A stretch of DNA of 9,703 nucleotides from DAOQVB01 sp964400865 (GTDB lineage Bacteria; Patescibacteriota; Microgenomatia; UBA1400; PJMF01). The DNA lies in contig CAYNWG010000037.1 in assembly GCA_964400865.1 (NCBI GenBank), positions 1 to 9,703 of the forward strand, in the 5' to 3' direction. The notes beneath the pieces are model-generated. The model did not search any database. It was not told the DNA's origin and saw nothing but the letters and a program-made list of their open reading frames with translations. The position numbers and the translations under genes are program-made. The stretch's first letter is position 1; each line of letters begins with the position of its first letter. This document shows, piece by piece, positions 1 to 5,876 of the stretch.

Positions 1-1
1 G

Positions 2-73
2 CTCCCCGACTAGGACTCGAACCTAGAACCCTCTCGTTAACAGCGAGATGCTCTGCCATTGAGCTATCGGGGA
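2..73 (-). tRNA. tRNA-Asn (anticodon GTT)
   Basis: Reading the minus strand from 73 to 2 gives a full cloverleaf. The 7-bp acceptor stem pairs TCCCCGA with TCGGGGA. The D stem is GCTC/GAGC, the anticodon stem TCTCG/CGAGA carries loop CTGTTAA, and the T stem CTAGG/CCTAG carries loop TTCGAGT. The anticodon GTT reads Asn codons. The discriminator base is G, as in E. coli tRNA-Asn. Position 1 contributes a C after it, so a 3' CCA may be encoded, but the window ends there. All stems are perfectly paired, so the gene looks functional. Confidence 0.97.
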
Positions 74-81
74 TCATGGCG

Positions 82-111
82 ATTATATCGTCTTATATAG
101 AATTTTCACAA
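82..111 (-). promoter_or_regulatory. Probable promoter of tRNA-Asn
   Basis: On the minus strand a perfect TATAAT lies at 87-82, and TTGTGA (four of six matches to TTGACA) lies at 111-106, with an 18-bp spacer. The expected start point is near 75, only a few bases ahead of the mature tRNA 5' end at 73. This would give a very short leader. It is back to back with the plus-strand promoter at 135-164. Confidence 0.6.
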
Positions 112-134
112 CTAGCGGTTAATAATTCTGAATA

Positions 135-164
135 TTGATATAGTTTGTTACTTAATGTTATAAT
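135..164 (+). promoter_or_regulatory. Extended -10 promoter of the surface-protein/sortase unit
   Basis: TTGATA at 135-140 (-35) is followed after 18 bp by TATAAT at 159-164. A TG at 156-157 gives the extended form TGTTATAAT. The predicted start is near 171, leaving a leader of roughly 44 nt before the ATG at 215. A G-rich ribosome-binding site (GGGGGGA, 204-210) sits 4 nt upstream of that ATG. This is the best consensus promoter in the window, which suggests strong expression of the first gene. Confidence 0.75.
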
Positions 165-214
165 ACGCAACTTTTTAATCCAGTAGAAAAATAAGTCAAC
201 CACGGGGGGACGCT

Positions 215-1294
215 ATGAAAAAAAACATCATTGGATTAGGTTTACTAATCTTTATTGCAGTCTGTGCATTACTTTTTACATCAAAAAGTGCAACAGCTAT
301 CATCGCCGATGGCTGGCAAGACAGCGGCCCTTGTATTCAACTGAACTGTGGTAACCCTGCAGGAGAAAAAGAACAAACAAAAACTACTCGTACCTGTGAG
401 AATTCTTGCCCGGTAATTCATTTTGAGTGGAGAGTCTATAGTGATTGTCCAAATGGATACAGCGTCAAAGATCACGATGAATCCAAATGTGTTAAAGATC
501 ATCATCCTAACAAAGGTAATGTTATCAACCGCCAGTATACTGGAAAAAGTGCTGACGTTGCTTATAACAAATCCCAAGACCCAAATAAGTGTCACCGACC
601 ATCTGATGACACCCTCAGAGATGTCTATGGAATGGATCGGGACGCAAGAAACGATTTTAAACATGATAACTCAGAATGGAAAAACAGTATTGAAAACTGT
701 ACCACCACTACTGAGACTCGAAAAGTAGCTTGTGTTGTTCCAACAGAAGAGGTGCAAGAGTGTGAAATTTCACCCACTCCCACACCAACTGGTACTGAGG
801 AACAACCAACTCCCAACCCAACTCAAGTTGTTGGAAACCCCACGGCAACACCCATTCCTGGTGCAGGAAAAGTGGCAGCCCTTGAATATGCCGTGAGCTG
901 TGAAAAAGACGAAGTAAAAGTGGAAATGCACTTTACCAATGATGGTAAAGCTATGGAAGGCGTGCTAGCCAAGTTTGATTACAACGGTAAAACTCGCGAA
1001 GCTACCAGTAATAGCGATGGCTGGGCAATTACCATCTATGGTAAGGATGGTGAAAACAAAGTCACCGGATACGCTGATGGATTCAACAAAATTGAAAAAA
1101 CAGTTGAATTCCCCGACTGTCCTGCAACTGGTGGTGCAGTTTTGGGTACTTCAACTGCAAGACCAGGCCAAGTACTGGGTGCAACCAGCTACGCTAAAAC
1201 AGGTATTATGGCAGATACAGTTATGCAATTAGCTGGAGTTCTTGGTACACTGATGGTCAGTGCCGGAGCTCTGATGCATGCCAAACAAAAGTAA
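215..1294 (+). CDS. Secreted Cys-rich surface protein with Pro/Thr stalk and sortase-type C-terminal anchor
   Basis: This 359-residue protein is probably exported and anchored at the cell surface. Residues 1-28 form a signal peptide: basic start, hydrophobic core, and an ATA site before residue 29. Residues 29-185 form an extracytoplasmic domain with ten cysteines (40, 45, 61, 65, 78, 92, 126, 162, 173, 183). Its start, with W34, a C-x4-C-G pair and TRTC at 58-61, loosely resembles thrombospondin type-1 spacing; that is only a resemblance. Residues 186-215 are a Pro/Thr-rich stalk. Residues 220-302 look like a small beta-sandwich of the carboxypeptidase-regulatory/Ig-like kind, with cysteines at 229 and 302. 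The tail has AKTG at 327-330, a hydrophobic segment at about 331-354 and a short ending HAKQK, which resembles a degenerate LPXTG sorting signal. The sortase gene starts inside its last codons, so the two are probably a substrate-enzyme pair. Its ligand or function is unknown. Confidence 0.85.
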   Translation: MKKNIIGLGLLIFIAVCALLFTSKSATAIIADGWQDSGPCIQLNCGNPAGEKEQTKTTRTCENSCPVIHFEWRVYSDCPNGYSVKDHDESKCVKDHHPNKGNVINRQYTGKSADVAYNKSQDPNKCHRPSDDTLRDVYGMDRDARNDFKHDNSEWKNSIENCTTTTETRKVACVVPTEEVQECEISPTPTPTGTEEQPTPNPTQVVGNPTATPIPGAGKVAALEYAVSCEKDEVKVEMHFTNDGKAMEGVLAKFDYNGKTREATSNSDGWAITIYGKDGENKVTGYADGFNKIEKTVEFPDCPATGGAVLGTSTARPGQVLGATSYAKTGIMADTVMQLAGVLGTLMVSAGALMHAKQK

Positions 1295-1880
1295 AAAAAC
1301 CAAACAATCGAAAAAAAAGAAGATTGTCAAAAAGAACAGCCGGCAGTATCTGCCGGCTGTTTTAGTACTCATAGGTAGTATCCTGCTCTGCGTTTCTATC
1401 TTGCATCAAGTCTGGAGATTGCGGGCGCTGCTACCAAATTTTCAGTCCGTTGCTGAGCTACAACCTGCTTCGGCTCAAAGAGACTTGGGGCAGCGCCCCG
1501 TTTCCATCACACTCAATGGTGCCACCGTCCCCATTAAACCAGGTACTGAATCTGTGGCTGGCTGGACGCTTGATCGTCAATCTGCCTTTCATGTAGAACA
1601 ATCTGCCTATCCTGGAGAAGATGGTAACTCCATCGTGTATGGCCACAATACTTGGAACATTTTTGGCTCACTAAAATTGTTGAAAATCGATGATCTTATT
1701 GAGGTGACTACGCTCGATGGCACAACGAAAAATTATCAGATCTTTGATGTGGTGATTGTGCCTCCAAACGAAAATGGCTACCTGTTCCCCACCAATAGGG
1801 AACAACTAACAATCTATACTTGCACCGGATTCTTAGACAAAGATCGATTGATTGTCAGGGCAGTGCCCAAAGAAAATTAA
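1278..1880 (+). CDS. Sortase (membrane-anchored transpeptidase)
   Basis: This 200-residue sortase would cleave a C-terminal sorting signal and transfer the protein to an acceptor on the outer face of the membrane. The N-terminus is very lysine-rich (2-19), followed by one membrane anchor (about 24-45), then the sortase barrel. The catalytic set is visible: His123 in VYGHN, Cys182 in YTCTG and Arg190 in KDRLIVRA, in the correct order and spacing. The anchored N-terminus and compact size suggest a class D/E-like housekeeping type, but class is not certain. The ATG at 1278 overlaps the upstream gene by 17 nt in another frame and has CGGAG at 1264-1268, 9 nt upstream, so translation is probably coupled. 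A strong hairpin (1335-1361) lies over codons 20-28. The immediately upstream surface protein is the obvious candidate substrate. Confidence 0.93.
   Translation: MPNKSKKTKQSKKKKIVKKNSRQYLPAVLVLIGSILLCVSILHQVWRLRALLPNFQSVAELQPASAQRDLGQRPVSITLNGATVPIKPGTESVAGWTLDRQSAFHVEQSAYPGEDGNSIVYGHNTWNIFGSLKLLKIDDLIEVTTLDGTTKNYQIFDVVIVPPNENGYLFPTNREQLTIYTCTGFLDKDRLIVRAVPKEN
1333..1364 (+). promoter_or_regulatory. Terminator-like hairpin inside the sortase 5' coding region
   Basis: ACAGCCGGCA (1336-1345) pairs perfectly with TGCCGGCTGT (1351-1360) around the 5-nt loop GTATC. A1335-T1361 adds an eleventh pair, and weaker pairs extend to 1333/1363. The stem is GC-rich, flanked by A-rich sequence upstream and by TTTTA downstream. 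It has the shape of an intrinsic terminator with a short T run, placed about 40 nt after the surface-protein stop codon and inside the sortase gene. It could partly stop transcription and lower sortase output relative to its substrate, or it could slow translation. Confidence 0.5.
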
Positions 1881-1904
1881 ACCGGTTGATTTTTCTACAA
1901 CCGG
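1868..1904 (-). terminator. Probable intrinsic terminator of dnaG
   Basis: On the minus strand CCGGTTG (1904-1898) pairs with CAACCGG (1888-1882) around a 9-nt loop that contains the dnaG TAG stop codon (1897-1895). The stem is followed by the T-rich TTTAATTTTCTTT (1881-1869). The T tract lies only on the minus-strand side, so it fits dnaG better than the convergent sortase gene, although the same stem would form in sortase mRNA. The stem is only 7 bp, hence moderate confidence. Confidence 0.5.
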
Positions 1905-3673
1905 GCCAATTCGGCTAAAATTTCTGCAAGTTTTTTTTCTTGTTCGGGGGATTTTTTTTCGCTGGCTTCCAGCTCGGCGAATTGGCGTGAGAGGTCTGCT
2001 CTTTTAGCTCTATTGGCTTCTTGTATAAATTCTGCCATCGTCCGTTGCCATTCGGCCTCCACACTAGCAGTTTCCAAAATTGGACCCATCTTTTCGTCCA
2101 CAAATAATTCCATCAGCTGTTGTTGCAAATCACCCGCCAACGAGTCTACCAGTTGTTGAAAGTTGCTGAGCTGACTCAAGACAGTCAGGTTTTCCACTAG
2201 AGCAAATAAGATTGGCAACTCGATAGTGTATTGACTCAATTGTTCTAATCGCCGAGTAACATCGGACAAATCCCCCCGAAGAAGTAAAAAGGTTAAGTAG
2301 CGCTCAAGCTGACCTCGTCTAGAAGGTTGGATTTGTTCAGCTTGAGCTGTCGCGACTGGTTTGACATCAGGCAAGCGTTTCTTTTCCGCAAAGTGTTTAA
2401 TATCAGACTTCAAAATTTCTGGTTGTACTTGGAGTAATTTAGCCAATCGTTGTAGATAGAACTCGCGTTCAACTTGACTTTCAATTGTCCAAAAATCTTG
2501 GGCTAATTCTTGAATTATTTTACGTTTACCAGGAGCGCTTGTGGCATCATGCTCATTCAAACTCGCTTGCAAAAGAAACTCATACGCGCTCATGGAGCGA
2601 TCGACCACTTCGCGCCAGACTTTCGGCTGGGTTCGAGCTAAATCATCGGGATCCTTGCCTTCAGGAATTTCTATCACGCGTAATTCCAAATCATAGGGTT
2701 TTAGCACTTGTAACGAGCGCTTCGTGGCTTCGACTCCCGCTGAGTCTTTATCTAGAGCTAAAAGTACTCGCTCAACGGTGCGATTGAGCAATAAAGCGTG
2801 ATCGGCGGTGAGCGCACTACCCTTGATGGCCACAATATGATTGACATGCGCTTGCGTGGAAGTGATCACGTCAAATTCACCTTCTACCACTAACACTTCT
2901 TTTTTAGCTCTGATTTGTTGGTGGAGTTCACTGTACCCAAACAGCATTTTGCTTTTGTGATAGAGCAAAGTTTCTGGTGTATTGATGTATTTGGCTTCTT
3001 GTTTAGCTTGATCATCGGCGGTACTCGGTAAAACTCTACCAGAAAAGCCAACTACTTGCCCCCGAGGATTACGCAGGGGAAACATAACACGATCCCGAAA
3101 GCGATCATAATAGCGACCACCCTGAGCTTTAATCACTAACCCTGCTTGGACGAGCAATTCTAAAGGAAATTTCTTTTTCCGGTGCAAATAGGCTATTAAA
3201 CCATCCCATTTAGGTAATGCGTAACCGAGTTGAAACAGCTTGATTGAATCCGCATTCGTTTGACGATCTGTTAAGTACTGTCTGGCAACAGCGCCAGCCT
3301 TATGTTTAGTTAAGACGAAGTGATAATACTCTCTAGTTAAATCCAGTATTGCCAATAGTTGCTGGCGCTGTTCATCATCCTTAGAACGTAATTCGTGCTC
3401 CAGCTTAATCCCAGCTTTGTCCGCCAAGAATTCTAGCGTTTCATAAAACGTCATGCTCTCATATTGCTGAAGGAATTCAAAGACATCACCGCCCCTAGCA
3501 CAACCAAAACATTTGAAGCGCTGCATGACATCACTGACAAAAAATGAGGGGGATTTTTCGGCATGAAAAGGACACAGTCCCTTGAAGTATGTGCCAGCTC
3601 GTTTTAACTCCACTCGCTGGCCAATAATCTCCACGATATCGATAGCTTCTTTAACCTGTTGAATCTGCGACAT
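1895..3673 (-). CDS. dnaG: DNA primase DnaG
   Basis: DnaG synthesises RNA primers at the replication fork and works with the replicative helicase. The 592-residue length is normal for the family. The N-terminal CHC2 zinc-binding domain shows CPFH at 34-37 and CFGC at 55-58, so Cys34, His37, Cys55 and Cys58 are the likely zinc ligands. The catalytic core includes the conserved YNTPET-like stretch near 229-235. The TOPRIM part has VVEGEFDV (Glu264), ALDKD (Asp308, Asp310) and DPDD at 341-344, all the expected metal-binding acidic residues. The C-terminal third (about 455-592) is helical and fits the helicase-binding region, ending in a charged coiled-coil-like tail. The ATG at 3673 has GAGG (3681-3678) 4 nt upstream. 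A possible -10 box TACAAT (3694-3689) would give a leader of about ten bases. No key residue is missing. It stands alone, divergent from the next gene. Confidence 0.97.
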   Translation of the reverse strand: MSQIQQVKEAIDIVEIIGQRVELKRAGTYFKGLCPFHAEKSPSFFVSDVMQRFKCFGCARGGDVFEFLQQYESMTFYETLEFLADKAGIKLEHELRSKDDEQRQQLLAILDLTREYYHFVLTKHKAGAVARQYLTDRQTNADSIKLFQLGYALPKWDGLIAYLHRKKKFPLELLVQAGLVIKAQGGRYYDRFRDRVMFPLRNPRGQVVGFSGRVLPSTADDQAKQEAKYINTPETLLYHKSKMLFGYSELHQQIRAKKEVLVVEGEFDVITSTQAHVNHIVAIKGSALTADHALLLNRTVERVLLALDKDSAGVEATKRSLQVLKPYDLELRVIEIPEGKDPDDLARTQPKVWREVVDRSMSAYEFLLQASLNEHDATSAPGKRKIIQELAQDFWTIESQVEREFYLQRLAKLLQVQPEILKSDIKHFAEKKRLPDVKPVATAQAEQIQPSRRGQLERYLTFLLLRGDLSDVTRRLEQLSQYTIELPILFALVENLTVLSQLSNFQQLVDSLAGDLQQQLMELFVDEKMGPILETASVEAEWQRTMAEFIQEANRAKRADLSRQFAELEASEKKSPEQEKKLAEILAELARL

Positions 3674-3736
3674 GTTGCCTCAAGTCGTATTGTACACGAT
3701 GCGACTCAGTTCAGAAGGCTATACAATAGTCATATC
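3674..3736. promoter_or_regulatory. Divergent promoter region between dnaG and the GT-C-like gene
   Basis: Sixty-three bases separate the two divergent start codons. TACAAT occurs on the minus strand at 3694-3689 and on the plus strand at 3722-3727, forming an inverted pair of -10-like boxes 27 bp apart, so the -35 zones would overlap. Neither has a convincing -35 box. The plus-strand box lies 9 nt ahead of the ATG at 3737 and there is no Shine-Dalgarno sequence in the gap, suggesting a leaderless or nearly leaderless message. Confidence 0.45.
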
Positions 3737-5287
3737 ATGCAATTACGTCGCTGGTTGATTGTTCCTCTGCTATTTTTGGTTATTCTGCTCTGTCTGAAAC
3801 CAATTCAGCTAGCGACTGCCGACCTAGGCAGACATCTCATGAACGGTCAACAAATTATTGAAAATGGTTTATCAAGTAAAATTCTGGCTTTCAACGTCTA
3901 TTCATACACCCATCCCGATTACGCAGTCGAAAACCACCACTGGTTATTTGGAGTGATCAGTTTTCTCATTCTGCGAATGGGTGGATTTTCTGCCCTCAGT
4001 TGGCTGGGTGGTTTGCTCGTAGTCATAGCCACCGCGATTACATATTTTACTTGTCGCTTGCGCAGTGGCGTGAGCCAATCATTAGTGAGTTTATTTTTAT
4101 TACTCCCCCTTCTGACTTATCGAACAGAAATTCGACCAGAACTGATAAGTATGGTTTTGCTATCTCTATCACTTTTGTTACTGACCCTGCATCAACAACA
4201 CAAGTTATCCTGGCGATGGTTGATACCGGTGTTAATTGGTATTCAATTAGTCTGGGTCAATACCCATATTTTCTTCATTTTTGGTATCGGTTTACCTTTT
4301 GTATTTGGACTCTTTTCAGCAATGCAAGACAAATTGCGTTGGAGTATGTTACTGATTTCACTTACTCTGGTATCACTCATCAATCCTCATGGCTTCAATG
4401 GTTTACTGGCGCCACTAACAATTTTCCAAACATATGAATATCAAATAGTAGAAAATCAAAGCTTGTGGTTTATGATGAGCAGATTTGCCCAACCTCTGTA
4501 TATCTATGCACTACTCATTTTTATTGGTATTTTAATTGTTATTGGTGCTCAATGTATACGTTGGGTGAAAAAACAGAGACTGGAGCGCTACAAAAAACTA
4601 CTCCCCGTCATCACTTTAAGCATACTATTTATAGTAGTGAATTTTCAGATAGTTCGCTTACTACCATTTACCGGTTTAATCTTAGCGCCACTATTTGGTG
4701 AATGGCTACAAACAGAAAAATGGTGGCAATGGTTATTACGACAAAAGGATCAAACAGCGATTTGGTCTTTGGGTTTACCTGTGGGCTTGGTTGGACTAGT
4801 TTTGTTGCTGGGAACTGGATTATTTTTGCCAAATTGGTCTGAAGTTGGGATGGGTTTGAGTCTGGAAAATTCTGCGGCGATTACCTTCTTACAAAACCAC
4901 GTAGAGGGTCCGATTTTTAATAACTATGATATTGGCGGCATGTTGATTTTTGCTTTGTATCCGCGATTATCGGTCTACACCGACAATCGCCCCGAAGCCT
5001 ACCCCGCTGGTTTCTTTCCCAATGACTATGTGGAGCCCCAAGAAAATCGGGACCGATGGCTGGCCTTACTTTCGCAGTACGATTTTCAAAGTATTGTTTT
5101 TTACCGACATGACGCGACACCCTGGGGCCAACCATTCCTTATTGAACGAATTGCTGAGGACGATTGGCAGCCCGTCTATGTAGACCAAAGCATTATCGTG
5201 TTGGCTCGTCATTCAGCAACAAATCAAGAACTGATAAAAACCTACGGGCTGCCCAAATCAATGTTTTCAGGAAAGCCAGCTAATTAA
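3737..5287 (+). CDS. Polytopic GT-C-like membrane protein, putative glycosyltransferase
   Basis: This 516-residue integral membrane protein resembles an uncharacterised bacterial family with a GT-C-like layout. GT-C enzymes use lipid-linked sugars on the outer face of the membrane. After the first helix (6-20) comes ADLGRHL at 28-34, with Asp29 in the position of the usual catalytic or metal-binding acidic residue, then YSYTHPD at 55-61 and NHHWLF at 66-71. Further family-like marks are IRPEL (132-136), WVNTHIFFIFG (173-183) and INPHGF (215-220). About ten helices run to residue 365. The soluble C-terminal domain carries FNNYDIGGMLIF (394-405) and TDNRPEAY (415-422). I chose the ATG at 3737 because the longer frame starts at a TTG (3659) inside dnaG and would add 26 polar residues before the first helix. 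The sugar donor and acceptor cannot be told. Glycosyltransferase activity is inferred. Confidence 0.8.
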   Translation: MQLRRWLIVPLLFLVILLCLKPIQLATADLGRHLMNGQQIIENGLSSKILAFNVYSYTHPDYAVENHHWLFGVISFLILRMGGFSALSWLGGLLVVIATAITYFTCRLRSGVSQSLVSLFLLLPLLTYRTEIRPELISMVLLSLSLLLLTLHQQHKLSWRWLIPVLIGIQLVWVNTHIFFIFGIGLPFVFGLFSAMQDKLRWSMLLISLTLVSLINPHGFNGLLAPLTIFQTYEYQIVENQSLWFMMSRFAQPLYIYALLIFIGILIVIGAQCIRWVKKQRLERYKKLLPVITLSILFIVVNFQIVRLLPFTGLILAPLFGEWLQTEKWWQWLLRQKDQTAIWSLGLPVGLVGLVLLLGTGLFLPNWSEVGMGLSLENSAAITFLQNHVEGPIFNNYDIGGMLIFALYPRLSVYTDNRPEAYPAGFFPNDYVEPQENRDRWLALLSQYDFQSIVFYRHDATPWGQPFLIERIAEDDWQPVYVDQSIIVLARHSATNQELIKTYGLPKSMFSGKPAN

Positions 5288-5314
5288 TTCTGTTTATTTA
5301 TTACTTTTTTATAC

Positions 5315-5344
5315 TTGTCAAAATACCAGTATTTCTGTTACATT
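5315..5344 (+). promoter_or_regulatory. Extended -10 promoter of the cytochrome b5-like lipoprotein gene
   Basis: TTGTCA (5315-5320) is followed after 18 bp by TACATT (5339-5344), with TG at 5336-5337 giving TGTTACATT. This is the same architecture and spacing as the promoter at 135-164. The start point would be near 5351, leaving about 26 nt of leader without a clear Shine-Dalgarno sequence. The rest of the 89-bp gap after 5287 holds a T-rich stretch (around 5293-5312) but no stem that would make it a clear terminator of the upstream gene. Confidence 0.55.
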
Positions 5345-5376
5345 CGCAATCAGCTTCTTAGTAGTACTGAAAGCAA

Positions 5377-5865
5377 ATGCATATGACCAAACTTACTTCG
5401 GCACTTATTATTATTGGAGCAGGATTGACTCTTTCGGCGTGTTCACTCTTACCGCAGTCTTCCACACCCACTGGTACCGAAGAAATTGAGGGTCAAACAG
5501 AACTAATGAATGAAAATGTGATCATTGAAGACGCAACTGTTTCTACGCTACCTTCAGGAACTGCGAAACCTCTCACCAGCGAAGAGGTTTCGCTCCATAG
5601 CACTCCAGATAATTGCTGGATGATTGTAGAAAATAAAGTCTACGACGTAACAGCATTTATTGCCATGCAAAAACACCCTGGTGGGGCTGCAATTTTAGAG
5701 GGCTGTGGAAAAGAAGCCACCGAATTATTTATGACCAGACCAATGGGATCAGGAACCGCACACTCCAGCAAAGCTCAAGAAATGCTACAACAATACTATC
5801 TAGGAGAACTGGTTATGACTGGCTCGGAATTAGACGCCAGTATTTCTGGAGAAATCAATCAATAA
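5377..5865 (+). CDS. Lipoprotein with a cytochrome b5-like heme-binding domain
   Basis: This 162-residue protein has a lipoprotein signal peptide ending in LSAC, with Cys22 as the lipidated residue, so it should sit on the outer face of the membrane. A Ser/Thr/Glu-rich linker covers 23-65. Residues 66-146 form a cytochrome b5 fold: NCWMIVENKVYDVTAF at 79-94, then HPGG at 100-103, where His100 is the expected first axial heme ligand. His129, in GTAHS, fits the second ligand, and YLGEL at 141-145 is the usual closing strand. It probably binds b-type heme and transfers electrons or senses redox state; a non-redox heme- or steroid-binding role is also known in the superfamily. The start could be 5377 or the in-frame ATG at 5383. 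The lipobox is the same either way. The gene has its own promoter and converges on the next gene with 11 nt between stop codons. Confidence 0.9.
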   Translation: MHMTKLTSALIIIGAGLTLSACSLLPQSSTPTGTEEIEGQTELMNENVIIEDATVSTLPSGTAKPLTSEEVSLHSTPDNCWMIVENKVYDVTAFIAMQKHPGGAAILEGCGKEATELFMTRPMGSGTAHSSKAQEMLQQYYLGELVMTGSELDASISGEINQ

Positions 5866-5876
5866 AATAACTTTAT

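Noticed and set aside
281..664. Minus-strand open frame of 127 codons opposite the surface protein
   Set aside because: No start signals; the plus-strand gene has a promoter, ribosome-binding site, signal peptide and downstream partner.
2485..2787. Plus-strand open frame of about 100 codons inside dnaG
   Set aside because: It is the reverse-strand shadow of a strongly conserved gene, with no ribosome-binding site and no recognisable motif.
3659..3736. Longer start (TTG at 3659) for the GT-C-like gene, overlapping dnaG
   Set aside because: It would overlap the dnaG start region, add 26 polar residues ahead of the first helix, and bypass the -10-like box at 3722-3727; ATG 3737 fits better.
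4000..4437. Open frame of 145 codons in another plus-strand frame of the GT-C-like gene
   Set aside because: It lies entirely inside a gene with clear family motifs and has an improbable composition for a protein.
5288..5314. T-rich stretch after the GT-C-like gene as an intrinsic terminator
   Set aside because: No stable stem precedes the T run, so it does not meet the usual form.
778..5510. Shared PTGTEE motif in the surface-protein stalk (191-196) and the b5 lipoprotein linker (31-36)
   Set aside because: Six residues in low-complexity Thr/Glu-rich linkers can match by chance; nothing around them is similar.
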